From Kocuria palustris (GTDB lineage: Bacteria; Actinomycetota; Actinomycetes; Actinomycetales; Micrococcaceae): DNA of 64,000 nt. The translations under genes and the position numbers were made by a program. Below the pieces are notes generated by a model. The model made no database searches. It was not told the origin of the DNA and worked only from the letters and a program-made list of their open reading frames with translations. The stretch is from assembly GCF_016907795.1 (NCBI RefSeq), contig NZ_JAFBCR010000001.1, positions 1,488,001 through 1,552,000 on the forward strand, in the 5' to 3' direction. This document shows positions 1-8,136 of the stretch, in pieces (the stretch's first letter is position 1; each line of letters opens with the position of its first letter).

Positions 1-19
1 GTCGTCGCCGAGAAAGCCT

Positions 20-75
20 CGAGGCCGCACCTGCGCCGCCCATCCGACCGGAGGGGAAGCTCAGGTGCGGCCTCG
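20..75 (-). terminator. inverted repeat after the first gene (terminator-like)
   Basis: A perfect 14-bp stem (20-33 with 62-75) encloses a 28-nt loop and lies just past the stop of the minus-strand gene at 98-490. There is no T tract, as usual for the hairpins in this window. The stem contains the 10-mer GAGGCCGCAC (21-30) and its complement (65-74), the same word that recurs around the DUF559 gene near 22-23.5 kb. Confidence 0.55.
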
Positions 76-97
76 ATGGACGCGCCGCGGGATCAGC

Positions 98-490
98 TCA
101 CTGCTCGGGGTGGACGCGCTGACCGAACTGGGGGCCGCCGTCGTCATCTCCCGGCTTCTTCCCGGAGTCCTTCTGCGCCTCGCGCTGCTCGCGGGTGGCC
201 CGGCGCTGGGCGTAGAGCTTGGCGGAGGAGCGGTTGACGCCGGTTCCCTCGCCCAGGGAGGGGTCGTTGGGCTTCTCGATCATCATGAGGGTCGCGCACA
301 CCACCACGGAGGCGATGAATGCGATCCCGCCGATGATCAGCCCGAGGTCCAGCCGCAGGCCCCCCTCGGTCCCGCCCGCGCCCACGACCGAGGCGATGCC
401 GAACGCCACGAGTCCCAGGACCGCGGACACCGCCAGGGGTGCCTTCACGTCCGGGGTGCGGCGCTTGGACCGTCGGTTGTCTCCAGCCAC
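98..490 (-). CDS. small two-helix membrane protein, function unknown
   Basis: This is a 130-residue protein I cannot assign to a named family. A basic N-terminus (residues 5-12, rich in R and K) is followed by two hydrophobic segments at about 18-38 and 49-71 and then a charged, polar C-terminal tail rich in K, R, D and G. Two membrane helices with a cytoplasmic tail is the likely topology. The start is GTG at 490 because AGGAGG lies 8 nt upstream of it on the minus strand. A 14-bp inverted repeat follows the stop. Proteins of this shape are common beside housekeeping genes in actinobacteria; no pathway can be inferred. Confidence 0.7.
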   Translation of the reverse strand: MAGDNRRSKRRTPDVKAPLAVSAVLGLVAFGIASVVGAGGTEGGLRLDLGLIIGGIAFIASVVVCATLMMIEKPNDPSLGEGTGVNRSSAKLYAQRRATREQREAQKDSGKKPGDDDGGPQFGQRVHPEQ

Positions 491-633
491 GGGGCTGTCC
501 TCCTGAAGTCGTCGTCATGCGGGCTCGACGCCGGCTGCTGGGCCTCGCGCGAAAGGCGAGCCGTCGAGCGGGTGGGGCTCCCGCGCGAGCGTCGATCGGA
601 CGCTCGGGCATGCAGGAGGCACACCGTTCCAGT

Positions 634-1233
634 CTACTCCGCGCCGCGCGGGTCCGGATCGGCGGGGACCCCGCCGGAGCGGGACTCATGGCGCAGGGTG
701 AGACCGGCGAGCAGCAGCAGGACCCCCGAGATGATCGCAGCGCCTCCCACGACACCCAGGATCGCGTGCGGCCCCAGCCCGGCCACGAGCAGCACGCCGA
801 TCGCGGCCGCGGCGGTGACGAGACCCACGATCTGCCAGTCCTTGGCCAGGGGATGCAGGCCGCGGCGCGACGTGCCCAGCCAGCCCTCCGGCAGGCCGAC
901 CAGGAACAGCACGACGGAGGCCACCAGCGCCAGCATCTCGGCGGTGGACGGGATCATCACCACGGCGATGCCTCCCAGGACCCACATGATCCCGGTCGAG
1001 CGCGGCACGGTGGCCAGTCCGCCCAGATCCAGGCTCTCTTGGTCACGGGAGCGCAGATCGCCCCACAGCACGCAGGCGCCCACGGCGGCCATCCAGAGCC
1101 CGAGCAGCCAGATGCTGAAGCCCAGGCTCGGGTCCGTCACGAAGATCGTGCAGGCGGCGAAGGCCAGCGTCAGCAGGGCGCGCACCAGGGTGGGCGCGAC
1201 CAGACCGCGCAGGGCTGCGGGTTCGTAGGACAC
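634..1233 (-). CDS. polytopic membrane protein, function unknown
   Basis: This 199-residue protein is almost entirely hydrophobic, with about six membrane segments and a short polar C-terminus. It resembles acid-resistance/HdeD-like small membrane proteins in general shape, but I see no diagnostic motif. The frame is open up to TTG at 1275, but that start would sit inside the stem-loop at 1260-1289. The GTG at 1233 has GGAAG 9 nt upstream and is preferred; GTG at 1239 is the alternative. It lies downstream of the universal stress gene on the same strand, separated from it by the hairpin, so it is probably a separate transcript. Confidence 0.65.
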   Translation of the reverse strand: MSYEPAALRGLVAPTLVRALLTLAFAACTIFVTDPSLGFSIWLLGLWMAAVGACVLWGDLRSRDQESLDLGGLATVPRSTGIMWVLGGIAVVMIPSTAEMLALVASVVLFLVGLPEGWLGTSRRGLHPLAKDWQIVGLVTAAAAIGVLLVAGLGPHAILGVVGGAAIISGVLLLLAGLTLRHESRSGGVPADPDPRGAE

Positions 1234-1259
1234 GGGCACCAGCTTCCGGGGACGACAGC

Positions 1260-1289
1260 GGCGGGGCATCCGCAACGGGATGCCCCGCC
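1260..1289 (-). terminator. stem-loop after the universal stress gene
   Basis: A 12-bp perfect stem (1260-1271 with 1278-1289) has a 6-nt loop and lies 91 nt past the stop of the universal stress gene, before the likely start of the next minus-strand gene. No T tract follows. Confidence 0.5.
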
Positions 1290-1379
1290 ACTGTAGTGCG
1301 AGGTCCTGACGGCGCAGCCGCTGAGTCGGCTCAGGCGTCGAAGCGCGCGCCGCGGGGATTTGCCCGAGAGGCTGAGGAC

Positions 1380-2261
1380 TCAGCTCTTGTCAGCCTGCGC
1401 CCGGTTCGGCACGACCATCACGGGGCACACGGCGTCGACCAGCACGGCCTGGGAGACCGAGCCCAGGAGCAGTCCGCGGAAGCCGCCGCGGCCGCGCGTG
1501 CCCATCACCACGAGGTCCGCGGAGGCGGAGGCCTGCACGAGGGCGTCGGCGGGGCGGCCCGAGAGGATGTGGATGCTGGTGTCCAGGCCGGAGAACTGCT
1601 TGACGACGTCGTCCTCGACCTCCTGCAGCATGTTCCGTGCCGGCTCCGTGAGCTGCTCCGAGACCGCCTGATCGAGCTCCGCGGAGCCCGAGGGCAGGGA
1701 GGTCACGGACGGGATCACGGTCACGAGCGAGAGGCCCTTGCCGTGGGCCTGGGCGTACTCGGCCGCCTTCCGGACCGACGGGGACTCCAGGCCGAGCTTG
1801 TCGACGGCCACGACCACGCGGCCGGTGAAGTCGCCCTGGGTGGGCTCGATGGTCTCCGGCAGGACGATGACCGGGCACTCGGCGTGGGCGGCGGTGGCGG
1901 CGGAGACGGAGCCCAGGCGACCGCGCAGACCGTGCAGGCCGCGCTTTCCCAGGACCACCAGGGAGCTGTCCCGTGATTCGTTGACGAGGACCCCGGCGAC
2001 GTCGCCGCGCTCCAGGACGCCCTGGGCGCGCACGCCCGCATCCTTGGCCTTCTGCACGCCGCGGCGGGCGGTCTGCTCGGCCTCGTCCTCGATCTTCTCC
2101 AGGAACGGACCGGTGATGGCGGCATCCGCCACGACGGGGCGACCGGTGGAGACCACCACGGTCAGCTCGCCGTCCAGGGCCTTGGCCTCTCCGATGGCCC
2201 AATCCAGGGCCTTCTCCGCGAACTCGGAGCCGTCATAGCCGACGAGGATCTTCTGGGTCAT
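1380..2261 (-). CDS. universal stress protein, two UspA domains
   Basis: This 293-residue cytoplasmic protein contains two tandem UspA (PF00582) domains. Each has the ATP-binding signature of the family near its end: GKRGLHGLRGRLGS in the first and GTRGRGGFRGLLLGS in the second, so both look able to bind nucleotide. Tandem UspA proteins of about 290-300 residues are typical of actinobacteria, where they accompany hypoxia, stationary-phase or redox stress; the exact role here is unknown. The ATG at 2261 has an AAAGG about 7 nt upstream. A -10-like TAGAAT (2373-2378, minus strand) lies about 110 nt upstream, suggesting a leader of moderate length. Confidence 0.93.
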   Translation of the reverse strand: MTQKILVGYDGSEFAEKALDWAIGEAKALDGELTVVVSTGRPVVADAAITGPFLEKIEDEAEQTARRGVQKAKDAGVRAQGVLERGDVAGVLVNESRDSSLVVLGKRGLHGLRGRLGSVSAATAAHAECPVIVLPETIEPTQGDFTGRVVVAVDKLGLESPSVRKAAEYAQAHGKGLSLVTVIPSVTSLPSGSAELDQAVSEQLTEPARNMLQEVEDDVVKQFSGLDTSIHILSGRPADALVQASASADLVVMGTRGRGGFRGLLLGSVSQAVLVDAVCPVMVVPNRAQADKS

Positions 2262-2581
2262 CGCTCTGCCTTTCCACGCTGAAAGCCGGTGGAGAGGCCC
2301 TGTGCGACCTGGCGGATCGGGCCCGGAGACCGTGCGCCTTGCGGCGCCGCTCCTGACTGCCTCTCCACCTTCATTCTATGACAGCGCGCACATCCGGGCC
2401 CGTTGTGATGGCAACCGACGGCATCCGCCGATCACCTCTCGAGAGGGGCTCCAGGTGCGCCCGGTCGTCGCGTCGGCGGGCCCCGACCGGCCGCATCTCC
2501 ACCGCCCACGCATCGACGGATCATCGAAGCAGGTGATGCGCCCCGCGGAGTCAGTCGAGCGGCGCCGCCGCCCGCCGCGGC
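2262..2581. other. 320-bp intergenic region
   Basis: No convincing gene is present. It holds the putative -10 element TAGAAT (2373-2378, minus strand) for the universal stress gene, with no clear -35 box, and a 12-nt palindrome CCTCTCGAGAGG at 2435-2446 of unknown meaning. I see no strong terminator hairpin for the MATE gene that ends at 2582. Confidence 0.4.
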
Positions 2582-3949
2582 TCAGGCCTGCTGCAGCCAG
2601 CGATCACCGCGGGAGCGCACTCCGAGCGTGACCCCGCGAGCTCCCATGTAGCCGAACGCGTAGGCGATCCACAGCAGCACCAGCCCGAGCGAGCCGCCGA
2701 GATCCGCCAGCACCAGTGCTGCGAGCATCGGCAGGTAGACCACCAGGTTCACCACACCCGCCAGGGCCAGGTAGCGGGCGTCGCCGGCTCCGATCAGCAC
2801 GCCGTCGAGCACGAACACCCAGGCCGCCAGCGGCTGGCCCAGGGCGACCACGATCATCCCGAGCGCGAAGAGCCGCTGGACGTCGGGCGAGGGCGTGAGC
2901 AGGGGCGCGGCCAGAGGCAGGACCAGCCCCACCACGAGCCCGGTGACCACGCCGAAGACCATCCCGAAGCTCACGATGCGCCGCACCAGGACGCGCACGG
3001 CCTCTCGGGCCTCGTCGCCGTCGGGGCCCTCGGCGCGGGTGTCCCGAGCACCGGTCTCCTTGCCCACGAGCGCCTGCGCCGCGATGGCCAGGGCGTCGAG
3101 CGCGTAGGCCATGACGTTGAAGATGGTCATGATCAGCTGATAGGCCGCGAGGTTCTCGGCCCCCTGCCGGGTCGCGACCACGACCGTGAGCATCAGCGCG
3201 GCACGCAGGGAGACGGTGCGCAGCATGAGCCACGAGCCCACCCCCATCAGCGCTGCGACCCGGCGCGGGGAGGTGGCCATGCCCACGCCCTCCGCCCGGC
3301 AGCGCCGCCCGAGCATGACCAGGTACACGGCGGCCATGGCCCACTGCGTGAGGCTCGTGCCCAGCGCCGCACCGGCCACGCCCATGCCGACTCCGTGCAC
3401 CAGCGTCACGTTGGCACCCACGTTCAGCGCAGCACCCGCCATGGCGATGACCAGCGGGGTGCGGGTGTCCTGCAGCCCGCGCAGCACGCCGGTGGCGGCG
3501 GTGACCAGCAGGATCGCGGGCAGCCCGGGCAGCGACCACCACAGGTACGACGAGGCCTGCTCCAGCACCGCGCCCTGACCGCCCATGGCCTGCAGCAGCG
3601 GCCGCCCCAGCACAGCGCCGAGCACCGCCAGGACCACGCCCAGGCCTGCGCCGAGCCAGAGTCCGTCGCGGCCCACCGCCAGCGCCTCGCGCATGCGCCC
3701 GGCACCCAGGTGCTTGGCCACTGCGGGAGTCGTTGAGTAGGCCAGGAACACCATGAGCCCCACGGCCGTCTGGACGACCGCCCCGGCCAGGGCCACGCCG
3801 GCCAGCGGCTCGGTGCCCAGCCGCCCCACGATGACGGTGTCCGCCAGCAGGAACAGCGGCTCCGCGATGAGGGCGCCGAAGGCAGGCACGGCGAGTCCGA
3901 GGATGCGCCGATTCAGCCCCTTGCCGCCCGGCACATCGCTGCGCTGCAC
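2582..3949 (-). CDS. MATE-family efflux transporter
   Basis: The product (455 residues) is a 12-helix integral membrane exporter of the MATE (MatE, PF01554) family, which expels cationic drugs, dyes or metabolites by Na+ or H+ antiport. The N-terminal MatE repeat starts with the typical run LAVPAFGALIAEPLFLLADT followed by VGRLGTEPLAG, and a second repeat follows after mid-protein. The DinF/NorM branch is likely but the substrate is not predictable. The frame is open well upstream of 3949, but the GTG there has GGAGG 8 nt before it and begins right where family homology starts; longer versions would overlap the divergent gene at 4074. Confidence 0.9.
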   Translation of the reverse strand: MQRSDVPGGKGLNRRILGLAVPAFGALIAEPLFLLADTVIVGRLGTEPLAGVALAGAVVQTAVGLMVFLAYSTTPAVAKHLGAGRMREALAVGRDGLWLGAGLGVVLAVLGAVLGRPLLQAMGGQGAVLEQASSYLWWSLPGLPAILLVTAATGVLRGLQDTRTPLVIAMAGAALNVGANVTLVHGVGMGVAGAALGTSLTQWAMAAVYLVMLGRRCRAEGVGMATSPRRVAALMGVGSWLMLRTVSLRAALMLTVVVATRQGAENLAAYQLIMTIFNVMAYALDALAIAAQALVGKETGARDTRAEGPDGDEAREAVRVLVRRIVSFGMVFGVVTGLVVGLVLPLAAPLLTPSPDVQRLFALGMIVVALGQPLAAWVFVLDGVLIGAGDARYLALAGVVNLVVYLPMLAALVLADLGGSLGLVLLWIAYAFGYMGARGVTLGVRSRGDRWLQQA

Positions 3950-4073
3950 CTGTCCTGCCTCCGTCGTCTTCCGCCGTCTTCGAGCGCCTGCTCGTCGCGC
4001 CCCGTTGCTAGCCTTCCACAGTATCCATCCAGGGCCTCTCGGCCTGACCCGCATCCCCCCAGGAGGTCTCGCG

Positions 4074-5504
4074 ATGGCCCGCTCGTCCGGCGGACGCCCC
4101 GTGCGCTCCTCCCACCCGTCGTGGCCCCCGCTGCGCGTGCGCGCTGTGCTCAACGGACTGGTCGCAGCCGCGGCGGGCATCGGGCTGCTGTGGCTGACCT
4201 GGGGAGCCCTGGACTTCACGGTTTACGACGCCTCCGGGGTCCCGGCTCCCGTGCGGGTCATCGCGCTGTGGTTCGCGGTCGGGCTGCCGATCGCCTGGCT
4301 GGCCATTGGGCTGCACCTGCTGGTGGCCGCGATGTTCAGCTCCGACCGCGTCCTGCTCGCCCACGGCTCCGCCGAGTGGGAGCCCGGGGCCCAGGACGAC
4401 GTCCTGCGCGGCGTCCGCGTGCGCCGCTGGCGGCTGGGGCTGCTCGCCGGCCGTCGCGTCTCCGCCCCCACGCTGGGCTGGCTCCCCGAGCTCTCCCCGT
4501 ACGCCCTGGCACCACTGGGCGGCGGGATCCTCACGCTGCTCGTGATGCTGGCCTGGATGGCCCGCGGCTACGGCGCCGGAGTGATCGCGCTGATCGCGGC
4601 GATCCTATGGCTGGGCTGGCGGCTGCTGCGCGGCTGGCAGGCCTGGAGCGACGTCCGCGGCCACCGAGCCCGCCCGCGCTCTTCCCAGGAACCGGACTCC
4701 ACCCCGGACGAGGTCTGGGAGGAGGGGCCCGAGCCCGCACGCAGCCGCGCCGAGGACCTCGACTCCACCGCCGTGATGCCCCGCTACCGGGAGGATCGGC
4801 CGACCGCCGCGAGCATCGCCGCGACCCGGCGGGTCGATCGCGCCGAGGCCGATGACCCCGCCGCCGCGCTGCCGCTCTACGTGGACGACGAGGATCCCCA
4901 TGATCGCTCCGAGGACGGCCCGCAGACCGCCCCGCTGCAGACCGTTCCGCCCCGCGACGAGCCCCTGCGGCGAGGGCGTCGCGGCAGCCGTCGGGCACGA
5001 GGAGGCTCCGGGTCCGGCTCCGAAGACGACGGCCCTCCCGAGGTGCTGGTCGATCGCTCCGTGCAGCGCGCGATCCGCGCCAAGCAGGCCCGTCGCGGCG
5101 CACCCGTGGAGCAGCAGGAGCCCGCGCGCGGCCGCTCCGGGCGCGGTCGAAGAAGCGGCCGGGGGTCTCAGCGCCCGGGCCCGGCGGCCGCGGACGAGCA
5201 GCCCCAGGGCCTGCGCGCCTACCTGGGCCAGCGCAGTCACCAGGGACAGGAGGATTCCGGGACGCGGGCCCTGCACGAATCCGCGGGCCAGCGCATCCGC
5301 CGCGAGGACCGGGTCCCGGCCCCGCGCCCCCGTCCGACGTCGCGGCCGACGCGCTCGGACGAGCCCTTCGACCAGGACCGTCCCTCACGCCGCGGCGGCG
5401 CGCCCACGGCGGCCGATGCGATGGACGAGATCTACGGCCACGACGACCACGCGCCCTCGCTGCTGTCCTACCTCTCCCGCCGCCGCGACGACGACGCCCG
5501 CTGA
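4074..5504 (+). CDS. membrane protein with long disordered tail
   Basis: This 476-residue protein is not recognised. The N-terminal 190 residues carry four probable membrane helices (about 25-45, 61-88, 145-162 and 166-185). The remaining ~280 residues are highly charged and low in complexity (R, E, D, P, S), so probably disordered and cytoplasmic. Such a layout is seen in actinobacterial envelope-associated proteins, but no function can be claimed. The ATG at 4074 is fixed by AGGAGG at 4061-4066. A TAGCCT box about 60 nt upstream could be its -10. It is divergent from the MATE gene. Confidence 0.75.
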   Translation: MARSSGGRPVRSSHPSWPPLRVRAVLNGLVAAAAGIGLLWLTWGALDFTVYDASGVPAPVRVIALWFAVGLPIAWLAIGLHLLVAAMFSSDRVLLAHGSAEWEPGAQDDVLRGVRVRRWRLGLLAGRRVSAPTLGWLPELSPYALAPLGGGILTLLVMLAWMARGYGAGVIALIAAILWLGWRLLRGWQAWSDVRGHRARPRSSQEPDSTPDEVWEEGPEPARSRAEDLDSTAVMPRYREDRPTAASIAATRRVDRAEADDPAAALPLYVDDEDPHDRSEDGPQTAPLQTVPPRDEPLRRGRRGSRRARGGSGSGSEDDGPPEVLVDRSVQRAIRAKQARRGAPVEQQEPARGRSGRGRRSGRGSQRPGPAAADEQPQGLRAYLGQRSHQGQEDSGTRALHESAGQRIRREDRVPAPRPRPTSRPTRSDEPFDQDRPSRRGGAPTAADAMDEIYGHDDHAPSLLSYLSRRRDDDAR

Positions 5505-5564
5505 GAGCTCGAGTCCGAGCACCCCGCACGGGGACTGACGCGCGCCAGCGGCTGCACCGAACGC

Positions 5565-5948
5565 TCAGTACCCGCGCAGCTGCTCGATCTTGCGGCGATC
5601 CTTCTTGGTCGGCCGCCCTGCACCCCGGTCGCGCTGCGGCACCGCGGAGCGCAGCTGGGGCGGCGGCGGGGTCGAGCGGTCCTCGTAGCACTCCCGGGCC
5701 ACCGGGGCGCCCACGCGCTTGAGCAGCAGCCTGCGGACCAGGAGCTCCTGCTGCCAGCCCGGGCGCCTGACCGTGACCGTGTCCCCCACGCGCAGCGCCT
5801 GCGCCGCCTTTGCGGGAGCACCGTTGAGCCGCACGTGCCCGGCCCGGCAGGCCGTCGTGGCCTCCGAGCGGGTCTTGAAGATCCGGACGGACCATAGCCA
5901 CACGTCCAGGCGGACGGAGGCTTGACCGTTGTCAGGGGCGGTGCTCAT
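5565..5948 (-). CDS. S4-domain RNA-binding protein, Hsp15-like
   Basis: The 127-residue product begins after ten residues with an S4 domain: VRLDVWLWSVRIFKTRSEAT, then a GHVRLNG turn, and a basic C-terminal tail (GRPTKKDRRKIEQLRGY). This matches the Hsp15/HslR family, in which the protein binds 50S subunits carrying stalled nascent chains and helps recycle them after heat shock; that role is inferred from homology. The ATG at 5948 has GGGAGGA about 7 nt upstream. An extended reading frame to 6404 gives a Cys/Arg-rich N-terminus without any family match and is rejected. It is divergent from a putative small transcript starting near 6033. Confidence 0.88.
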   Translation of the reverse strand: MSTAPDNGQASVRLDVWLWSVRIFKTRSEATTACRAGHVRLNGAPAKAAQALRVGDTVTVRRPGWQQELLVRRLLLKRVGAPVARECYEDRSTPPPPQLRSAVPQRDRGAGRPTKKDRRKIEQLRGY

Positions 5949-5997
5949 GGAGCCATCCTCCCATTCGGGGGCGATCGGGAATTCTTGGAAAGTGGTC

Positions 5998-6026
5998 TTG
6001 CTCACATCCCTGGACGGGAGTAGCGT
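5998..6026 (+). promoter_or_regulatory. sigma70-type promoter for a small transcript
   Basis: TTGCTC (5998-6003) and TAGCGT (6021-6026) are separated by exactly 17 nt, giving a predicted start near 6033. It reads away from the S4 gene into a stretch with no ordinary gene. Confidence 0.5.
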
Positions 6027-6060
6027 CTGGCGCACCACAGGTCGACAGACGGGAGTGCGA

Positions 6061-6120
6061 ATGGAGAAGGCATCCATCAGCGGGACCGACACGGGCAAGG
6101 CTGCAGAAGCCGCGCAGTGA
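6061..6120 (+). CDS. putative 19-residue small protein or leader peptide
   Basis: ATG at 6061 is preceded by GGGAG at 6051-6055 and by a promoter at 5998-6026. It opens a 19-codon frame, MEKASISGTDTGKAAEAAQ, ending in TGA at 6118-6120. The peptide is hydrophilic, without Cys or a membrane segment, and matches nothing I know. The combination of spaced promoter, ribosome site and ORF is more than expected by chance, but translation is unproven. It could be a leader peptide, an sORF, or an incidental ORF on a regulatory RNA that continues to the hairpins at 6282-6515. Confidence 0.4.
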   Translation: MEKASISGTDTGKAAEAAQ

Positions 6121-6481
6121 AGGCCGGAGCAGACCGCAGCAGCCGAGCCGGTTGACGATCGAGCCCAGCACAACGGGAGACGGGTCATCAACACACCGGC
6201 GGCGCGCATGCGGCGCAGGCGATAACCATCGAGAAGAGCACGGTGGCAAGCCGACCCCGCAGTAGGACCGCGCAGACCAGACGAGGACCCCGGAGGCGAT
6301 CGCGACGCCCCGGGGTCCTCGCATGCCCGGGCTCCTCCGATCTCAAGGACCGACGCAGCCGCACGGGCACCTCGCACCCGCGAGGAGTCGCCTGCGCAGA
6401 CCATCGCTCGCCCAAGCCCTGCGTGAGCGACTCCTCGCGGGCCCCTCAGTCACCCCGGGTCGCAAGACGGGCACCCGGACG
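6121..6481 (+). other. non-coding stretch with two strong inverted repeats
   Basis: No frame here looks coding. It contains a 12-bp perfect stem at 6282-6293/6310-6321, whose loop can itself fold, and a 15-bp perfect inverted repeat at 6377-6391/6427-6441 separated by 35 nt. The first could end the small transcript that starts near 6033, making an RNA of about 290 nt. The second has no obvious job. I compared the stretch with tmRNA, 4.5S and RNase P RNA core sequences from memory and saw no match. Confidence 0.4.
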
Positions 6482-6483
6482 GC

Positions 6484-6515
6484 GCGGCGCCCCGGCTCGC
6501 AAGAGCCGGGGCGCC
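6484..6515. terminator. GCAA-loop hairpin after the SRPBCC gene
   Basis: A perfect 13-bp stem (6485-6497 with 6502-6514), extendable by one pair on the outside, is capped by a GCAA tetraloop, 42 nt past the stop of the minus-strand SRPBCC gene. It could also stop transcripts coming from the left. Confidence 0.7.
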
Positions 6516-6556
6516 GTGGTCCGCCGATCCCGAGTGCGGGATCATGCGTCAGTCGA

Positions 6557-7024
6557 TCAGGAGGCGACGACGGAGGCCAGGCGGTTCATGGACTCCTCCA
6601 GCTCCGCCTCCGAGATCATGGGGAAGTGGACCTTCTTGAGGATCTCGGGGTTGGCGTCCTTCCACGTGTAGGTCTGGGTGACGCGCGTCTGGTCCTCGCC
6701 CAGGGACTCGAGCTCCCAGACCCACTCCCAGCCGTTGTCCTCGACCGTGGTGCCCTGCCTGGCGGGCTTCCAGGCGATCAGCTTGTTGGGGTCGAAGCCT
6801 GTGACCGTGTTGTCGGTCTTGTAGTCGCCGCCCTGGTCCTCGCGGTGCATGTCCATGGTGAAGACGTCGCCGGCCTTCTCGATGCGCTGGTCCGAGCCGT
6901 TCTTGATGTTGCCGGAGCCGTCGAAGTCGACGTGGCGGGCAGGCAGGGACAGGATCTGGAAGATCTCGGCCGCCGGGGCATCGATCTCGCGGGTGACGGT
7001 GACGGAGGTGTCAGTGGTCGTCAT
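6557..7024 (-). CDS. SRPBCC (START-like) family protein
   Basis: The product is 155 residues, the usual size for a single SRPBCC/polyketide-cyclase-like fold. It opens with a beta strand carrying the family hallmark VTVTREIDAPAAEIFQIL, contains aromatic-rich middle strands (WEWVWELESLGEDQTRVTQTY) and ends with a long amphipathic helix. These proteins form a deep hydrophobic pocket for lipids or small ligands; in actinobacteria many are uncharacterised single-domain proteins, so the ligand is unknown. The ATG at 7024 is chosen because AAAGGAG lies 9 nt upstream. A strong hairpin follows the stop. Confidence 0.85.
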   Translation of the reverse strand: MTTTDTSVTVTREIDAPAAEIFQILSLPARHVDFDGSGNIKNGSDQRIEKAGDVFTMDMHREDQGGDYKTDNTVTGFDPNKLIAWKPARQGTTVEDNGWEWVWELESLGEDQTRVTQTYTWKDANPEILKKVHFPMISEAELEESMNRLASVVAS

Positions 7025-7145
7025 GCTGAAGTGCTCCTTTTCATCAGGGGACTTTCGTATGACCACAGTAGGAAGACTGCGGCCCGGATCACAACGCCGT
7101 TCTCCCCCAGAGGAAGTGCCGAGAGCCGCTGGCTAGCCTGGAGGC

Positions 7146-8072
7146 ATGCACCAGCGCACCGTGATCGGCCTGGACATCGGCGGAACCTCCACCCGCGGCC
7201 TGCGCGCGGACGGCCCCGCCGCCGCACCGGGGGCCGAGCTCGTCATCGGCGCCGAGGCCTCCGGCGGCAGCTCCAACGTGCAGAACGTGAGCCGCGACCA
7301 GGCCCGGCAGAGGCTGGCCGCCGTGCTCGAGGAGCTGGGCGCCCCCGGACTGGATCCGGCCGCGCAGCACGTGGACGTGGTGATCGGGGCGGGCGGCGTG
7401 GACACCGACGACGACGCCCGCCGGCTCCGGAGGCTCGTGATCGAGGCCGCGGAGACTCTGGCCGCAGCGCGGTTCCGCATCGTGCACGACACCCGTCTGC
7501 TGCTGGCCGCCGCCGGGGCGGACGAGGGCATCGCGCTGATCGCCGGCACCGGGTCCGTGGCCTGGGGCCGCACCGCCGAAGGCTCCGAGGCCCGCCGAGG
7601 CGGCTGGGGCTACCTGCTGGGCGATGAGGGCAGCTCCTTCTGGGTCGGACGCGAGGCCGTGCGCCGGGCTCTGCGCCGGGCAGACGCCGACAAGCCGGCC
7701 GATGAGCTCGACCGCGCCGTGCTCGAGGCCCGCGGCCTGGCCCAGCGCTCGGAGCTGATCGCGGACTTCCACGACCGCTTCGAGCGCACCGCCTGGGCGG
7801 GTCTGGCCACGCACGTGGACCGCTGCGCCAGCGCCGGCCTCCTGGGAGCCCGCGAGCTGCTCGAGGCCGCCGCAGGGCACCTGATCGAGATGGCGGCCGG
7901 GGTCGCCGAGCAGCTGAGCCTCACGGGTCCGATCGTGCTGGGCGGAGGGCTGGGTTCGTCGACGGTCCTGAGGGCCTCCCTGGCCGATGAAGCGGCGGCC
8001 GCCGGGCTCAGCGCGCCGGAGCCGCTGCGGGTCCCGCCGGTGCACGGGACGCTGCGCCTGGCGGAGGCCTGA
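7146..8072 (+). CDS. BadF/BadG-type kinase, probable N-acetylglucosamine kinase
   Basis: The 308-residue protein has the actin-like ATPase fold of the BadF/BadG/BcrA/BcrD family. The phosphate-1 loop is GLDIGGTSTRG at residues 8-18 and a second nucleotide motif, AGTGSVAWGR, is near 136. GWGYLLGDEGSSFWVG follows, a run diagnostic of the N-acetylglucosamine/N-acetylmuramate kinase branch. It therefore probably phosphorylates an amino sugar with ATP during cell-wall recycling or chitin use; the exact sugar is inferred. TAGCCT at 7134-7139 ends 6 nt before the ATG, so the transcript may be leaderless. Confidence 0.88.
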   Translation: MHQRTVIGLDIGGTSTRGLRADGPAAAPGAELVIGAEASGGSSNVQNVSRDQARQRLAAVLEELGAPGLDPAAQHVDVVIGAGGVDTDDDARRLRRLVIEAAETLAAARFRIVHDTRLLLAAAGADEGIALIAGTGSVAWGRTAEGSEARRGGWGYLLGDEGSSFWVGREAVRRALRRADADKPADELDRAVLEARGLAQRSELIADFHDRFERTAWAGLATHVDRCASAGLLGARELLEAAAGHLIEMAAGVAEQLSLTGPIVLGGGLGSSTVLRASLADEAAAAGLSAPEPLRVPPVHGTLRLAEA

Positions 8073-8136
8073 GCGCGGGCGCGCTCGCCCGCGTAGGCTC
8101 GGAGACACACCCCGTCCGATGAAAGAGGTGCTGATC

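Noticed and set aside
2582-4219. MATE protein starting at 4219
   Set aside because: The extra N-terminal 90 residues are Arg/Pro-rich, overlap the divergent gene and lack family homology; GTG 3949 with GGAGG is better.
5998-6515. tmRNA, 4.5S RNA or RNase P RNA
   Set aside because: The conserved cores recalled for these RNAs (tmRNA acceptor and ALAA tag, SRP loop, RNase P GAGGAAAGTCC) are absent.
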